A stretch of DNA of 64,000 bases from Bacillota bacterium (lineage in GTDB: Bacteria > Bacillota > Sulfobacillia > JABLXB01): NCBI GenBank assembly GCA_013178305.1, contig JABLXB010000003.1, positions 310,001 to 374,000 on the forward strand, read 5' to 3'. How positions within the stretch are numbered: position 1 is the first letter of the stretch; each line of letters begins with the position of its first letter. The position numbers and the translations under genes are program-made. Positions 61,494 through 64,000 of this stretch are shown one piece after another. The notes beneath the pieces were generated by a model, which worked only from the letters and a program-made list of their open reading frames with translations, did no database searches and was not told the origin of the DNA.

Positions 61494-62174
61494 GTGGCAA
61501 GGATCGTGGACTTGTCGCAAGAGATCTACCAGGGAATGCCCGTTTTCCCACTGCACCAGAAGACGTTCATTTTTCAGAATATAACTCACGAAGAGTGCGT
61601 TCGGCAGATCGGGTTTGGGTTTGCCACCAGAAACCTGCTCATCAACGAACATGGGCCGACGCATAGCGACGCTGTTTACGAGTATAACCCTGCGGGCCCG
61701 ACGATTGAACGGATGCCTCTCGAGTATTTCCTCGGCCCCGCCGTGTGCCTCGATGTGTCACACATATCTCATGAAAAGTACATTGAAGTCCAAGACCTGC
61801 GAGAAGCGCTTAAGAGGGCTGGCTTGGAAATTTCGAGAGGCGATATCGTCCTGCTCTACACGGGACACTACAACCGAAACTACGGCACCGCGAAATGGCT
61901 CACTCAATACTCGGGGCTGAGTTATGAGGCCACCGAATGGCTGGTGCAGAAAGGCGTAGTTAACATCGGCGTTGACGCGCCAGCCATCGACCACCCGGAT
62001 GACACGAAATACTCAGGCCACGCCGTGTGTGCTCGGTACGGCATGACCAACACTGAGAACCTCGCCAATCTGGATAAGGTAGCGGGCAAGCGTTTCCTGT
62101 ACATCGGGTTGCCGCTCAGAATCAGGGACGGCACCGGTTCACCGGTGAGGGCGGTAGCCTTGCTCGATGAGTAG
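61494..62174 (+). CDS. Cyclase-family metal hydrolase (kynurenine formamidase-like)
   Basis: 226 residues, GTG start after gggggggttggctg. RIVDLSQEIYQGMPVFPLHQ, LLINEHGPTHSDAVYEYNPA, ISRGDIVLLYTGHYNRNYG, and VNIGVDAPAIDHPDD show the cyclase/KynB fold. The metal motif in close relatives reads HGPTHxDAxxHFD; here the third histidine position appears to be glutamate (VYEYN). The family hydrolyses formamides, lactams and similar bonds. Opening of imidazolone to formiminoglycine would fit both the chemistry and the neighbour ftcD, but is inference. Confidence 0.85.
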   Translation: MARIVDLSQEIYQGMPVFPLHQKTFIFQNITHEECVRQIGFGFATRNLLINEHGPTHSDAVYEYNPAGPTIERMPLEYFLGPAVCLDVSHISHEKYIEVQDLREALKRAGLEISRGDIVLLYTGHYNRNYGTAKWLTQYSGLSYEATEWLVQKGVVNIGVDAPAIDHPDDTKYSGHAVCARYGMTNTENLANLDKVAGKRFLYIGLPLRIRDGTGSPVRAVALLDE

Positions 62175-62386
62175 CGGCCCCAGGCTATCGCCTGACCGAA
62201 TAGCGAGGAGGTGGTAGCGACAGTACCCATACGAGTTACGCAACCGAATCGGGCTGGGATCCTGAGCTGCTGAATCCGATTTTAGGAGGGGTAAGGATGC
62301 GGTAGAGGGTTGGAGATGAGAAAACGCCGAGGGTAACATTGGCGTATTCGGGTGATGGGTATCTCTCAATGGGAGGAGATGAATAG
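62175..62386. other. Intergenic gap before the permease
   Basis: About 210 bases without a gene on either strand; a ttttaggaggggtaagg segment near 62280 looks like a ribosome site but leads to no useful frame. It may hold a secondary promoter. Confidence 0.3.
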
Positions 62387-63433
62387 ATGAACTTGAGCGA
62401 CTTGTTAGCAGCTATGGCGGTCGTTGTAAACGGCTTACCTCAAGGACTCCTGGCATTGACGTACGGGTTTGCGGCCTTTCCTACCGCTTTGGGCTTTGCG
62501 GTCGGCACGATCGGCGCAGTTGCCTTTTCTCAGGTGGCGCCAATATCGTTCCAGGCGGAGTCCATCGTATTGGCCGGCACCATGGGTCGCGATAGGGAAG
62601 AGCGCCTCAACATCGTAATCTTGACGGGTATCGTCATGACAATCGTAGGAGCCCTGGGCCTGCTCGAGCCCACCATTCGCTTCATAGGGCCCGCCATCTT
62701 AAACGGTATGATGGCCGGCGTGGGTGTGATACTCGCTACTGCGGCCATAAACATGATCAGGGCGAACTATGTTGTTGGCGGGCTTTCCGCCGCAGCCGCC
62801 ATCCTCACTTACGCCTGGTCAAAGAACCTCGTACATACCATAGTGATAAGCGTGCTCCTCAGCTCTGCTATATGGATCTTCGTGAAGAAGCAAGAGAGCG
62901 ATGCCTCTCCGGCCGGCGATCTCTCTATCGAGGTTCTGAAGAGAACTCCTTGGAAGATTAACCCCCACGTCATAAGGAGCACCCTGGCTATGATCACTCT
63001 CCAGATCGGGGGGAATATAGCGTATGGGAGTATTACCGGTGGCATCGCTAATACCCCGGTTAACGTCGACCACATAACGCTGTACTCCGGGATTGCCGAC
63101 GCCGTTAGCGCCTTGTTTGGAGGAGGCCCGGTGGAAGCCATTATTAGCGGTACGGCTGCTGCACCCCATCCCATGATCAGCGCCGTCTTGATGATGGGCA
63201 TAATGACGGTGATACTGGCGTTGAAACTTCTTCCCAGGATAGCCAGGCACGTTCCCAGTGAATCGATCGCGGGATTCCTATTTGTCCTGGGAGCCATCGT
63301 CGTATTCCCTGCCAACATCGGGCTCGGGCTCAAGGAATCTCCAGTTACAGCCGGCGTGACCGCCGTGGTCACTGCGGCTACTGATCCTTTTCTTGGGATG
63401 GTAGCGGGTGTGATTCTGAGGTTTCTAATGTAG
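62387..63433 (+). CDS. NCS2/AzgA-like nucleobase permease
   Basis: 348 residues and about 11 hydrophobic segments, shorter than the usual 430. ALTYGFAAFPTALGFAVGTI, then FIGPAILNGMMAGVGVILAT, ADAVSALFGGGPVEAIISGT and AGFLFVLGAIVVFPANIGLG resemble the adenine/guanine/hypoxanthine permeases of the NCS2 superfamily. ATG after atgggaggagatgaatag. Uptake of a purine such as xanthine, hypoxanthine or adenine for the microcompartment pathway is likely, though xanthine/uracil specificity cannot be read off. Confidence 0.7.
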   Translation: MNLSDLLAAMAVVVNGLPQGLLALTYGFAAFPTALGFAVGTIGAVAFSQVAPISFQAESIVLAGTMGRDREERLNIVILTGIVMTIVGALGLLEPTIRFIGPAILNGMMAGVGVILATAAINMIRANYVVGGLSAAAAILTYAWSKNLVHTIVISVLLSSAIWIFVKKQESDASPAGDLSIEVLKRTPWKINPHVIRSTLAMITLQIGGNIAYGSITGGIANTPVNVDHITLYSGIADAVSALFGGGPVEAIISGTAAAPHPMISAVLMMGIMTVILALKLLPRIARHVPSESIAGFLFVLGAIVVFPANIGLGLKESPVTAGVTAVVTAATDPFLGMVAGVILRFLM

Positions 63434-63488
63434 AGGCCACAACATACAGGCTCAAGAAAACAAGGTCCAGACACTGGGGGAAGATGCC

Positions 63489-64000
63489 ATGGGCGTGAGC
63501 AACTTGTCTCGGGTAGAAAAGGGAGACTGCGCTTTGATCGTAATTGACATGCAGTCGGATTTCATCTGCGAAGGGGCGCCGATCGAGTGTCCGGGCGGTC
63601 GCGAAATCCTCCAGCGACTGAAGGAGTTACTCGCGTTTGCGCGTTCCCAGGGGATTCCGGTAATCTACACCCAAGAGATGCACCGACCGGAGAAGATTGA
63701 CTTTGGGAGGGAGTTGGAGCGCGAAGAGCCGGAACACTGCGTGGAAGGTACTCCCGGCGTGGAAATCATCGAAGAGATTAAGCCCCAGAAGGGTGACTTC
63801 GTCGTACCGAAACGCAGATATAGCGGTTTCTACTTGACAGATCTGGAGATCTTACTTAAGGGCCTCAAGAAGAAGACCCTGATCATTACAGGCGTTGCTA
63901 CCAACGTGTGTGTTTATGCCACCACTCTGGACGCTCAACAGAGAGACCACCACGTAATCGTTATCTCGGACTGCGTCGCTGGGACAAGCAGGGAACTGCA
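63489..64000 (+). CDS. Isochorismatase-family cysteine hydrolase (partial, runs off the window)
   Basis: 170 residues are visible from ATG 63489 (gggggaag upstream) before the window ends. The catalytic triad of cysteine hydrolases is complete: D20 in ALIVIDMQSDF, K108 in VVPKRRYSGF, and C141 in TGVATNVCVYATTLDA. Relatives include RutB ureidoacrylate amidohydrolase, N-carbamoylsarcosine amidase and biuret hydrolase, which cut ureido or carbamoyl groups. Hydrolysis of 4-ureido-5-imidazolecarboxylate to aminoimidazole carboxylate is the step such an enzyme would fill. Confidence 0.88.
   Translation, partial: MGVSNLSRVEKGDCALIVIDMQSDFICEGAPIECPGGREILQRLKELLAFARSQGIPVIYTQEMHRPEKIDFGRELEREEPEHCVEGTPGVEIIEEIKPQKGDFVVPKRRYSGFYLTDLEILLKGLKKKTLIITGVATNVCVYATTLDAQQRDHHVIVISDCVAGTSREL

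Noticed and set aside
1-64000. CRISPR arrays, rRNA and complete tRNA genes
   Set aside because: None found by reading; no regularly spaced repeats or conserved RNA cores seen.

Overview
The window looks like a chromosome segment of a GC-rich, anaerobic, deep-branching Bacillota (Firmicutes). Signs are the run aroQ - Xaa-Pro peptidase - efp - CD1247-type protein, a glycine riboswitch ahead of a two-subunit gcvPA/gcvPB operon, many TTG/GTG starts behind strong purine-rich ribosome binding sites, two tungsten-type aldehyde:ferredoxin oxidoreductases, an iron-sulfur serine dehydratase and a bacterial microcompartment. The lineage call is an inference from gene content.

Layout. 1-3347: end of a MarR regulator and an RND exporter. 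3437-3726: IS256 remnant. 3784-12044: a ten-gene Mrp/Mbh-type cation/proton antiporter operon plus a rhodanese-like gene. 12068-15287: mobile-element debris (IS110, an internally deleted IS256 element, an integrase remnant). 15307-31441: a catabolic island with a UbiX-LpdD-like fusion, PyrD/PyrK-like flavoproteins (pyrD frameshifted), an AOR, a UbiD decarboxylase, a DUF6282 amidohydrolase, a TAXI/TRAP importer, two maleate isomerase-family proteins, an ornithine cyclodeaminase-like enzyme and, on the other strand, a deacetylase-like protein and a second AOR. 31537-33260: truncated stalk-domain gene and a decayed IS. 33700-34782: Flp/TadE/TadG-like pilins. 34954-47668: cysK, sdaAB, sdaAA, glycine riboswitch, complete glycine cleavage operon with a LipS1/LipS2-type lipoyl synthase pair, lipoate ligase, lpdA and glyA. 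48069-51327: AbrB-like gene, broken vapC, aroQ, peptidase, efp, CD1247. 51911-64000: MerR-XRE-cupin regulator divergent from a microcompartment operon.

The microcompartment operon is the most exciting part. It encodes UbiX and UbiD, three hexamer shell proteins, an EutL-like trimer protein with an encapsulation-peptide-like N-terminus, a flavoprotein, an EutN pentamer protein, an adenine deaminase-family amidohydrolase, a bifunctional formiminotransferase-cyclodeaminase, a cyclase-family hydrolase, an NCS2-type permease and a cysteine hydrolase. These fit the classical anaerobic purine route (xanthine, ureidoimidazole carboxylate, aminoimidazole carboxylate, aminoimidazole, imidazolone, formiminoglycine, glycine), with UbiD a natural candidate for the decarboxylation of 4-amino-5-imidazolecarboxylate. 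The glycine and one-carbon units made would feed the gcv/glyA/sda genes in the same window (glycine plus methylene-THF to serine to pyruvate). Family assignments rest on sequence motifs; the pathway is inference.
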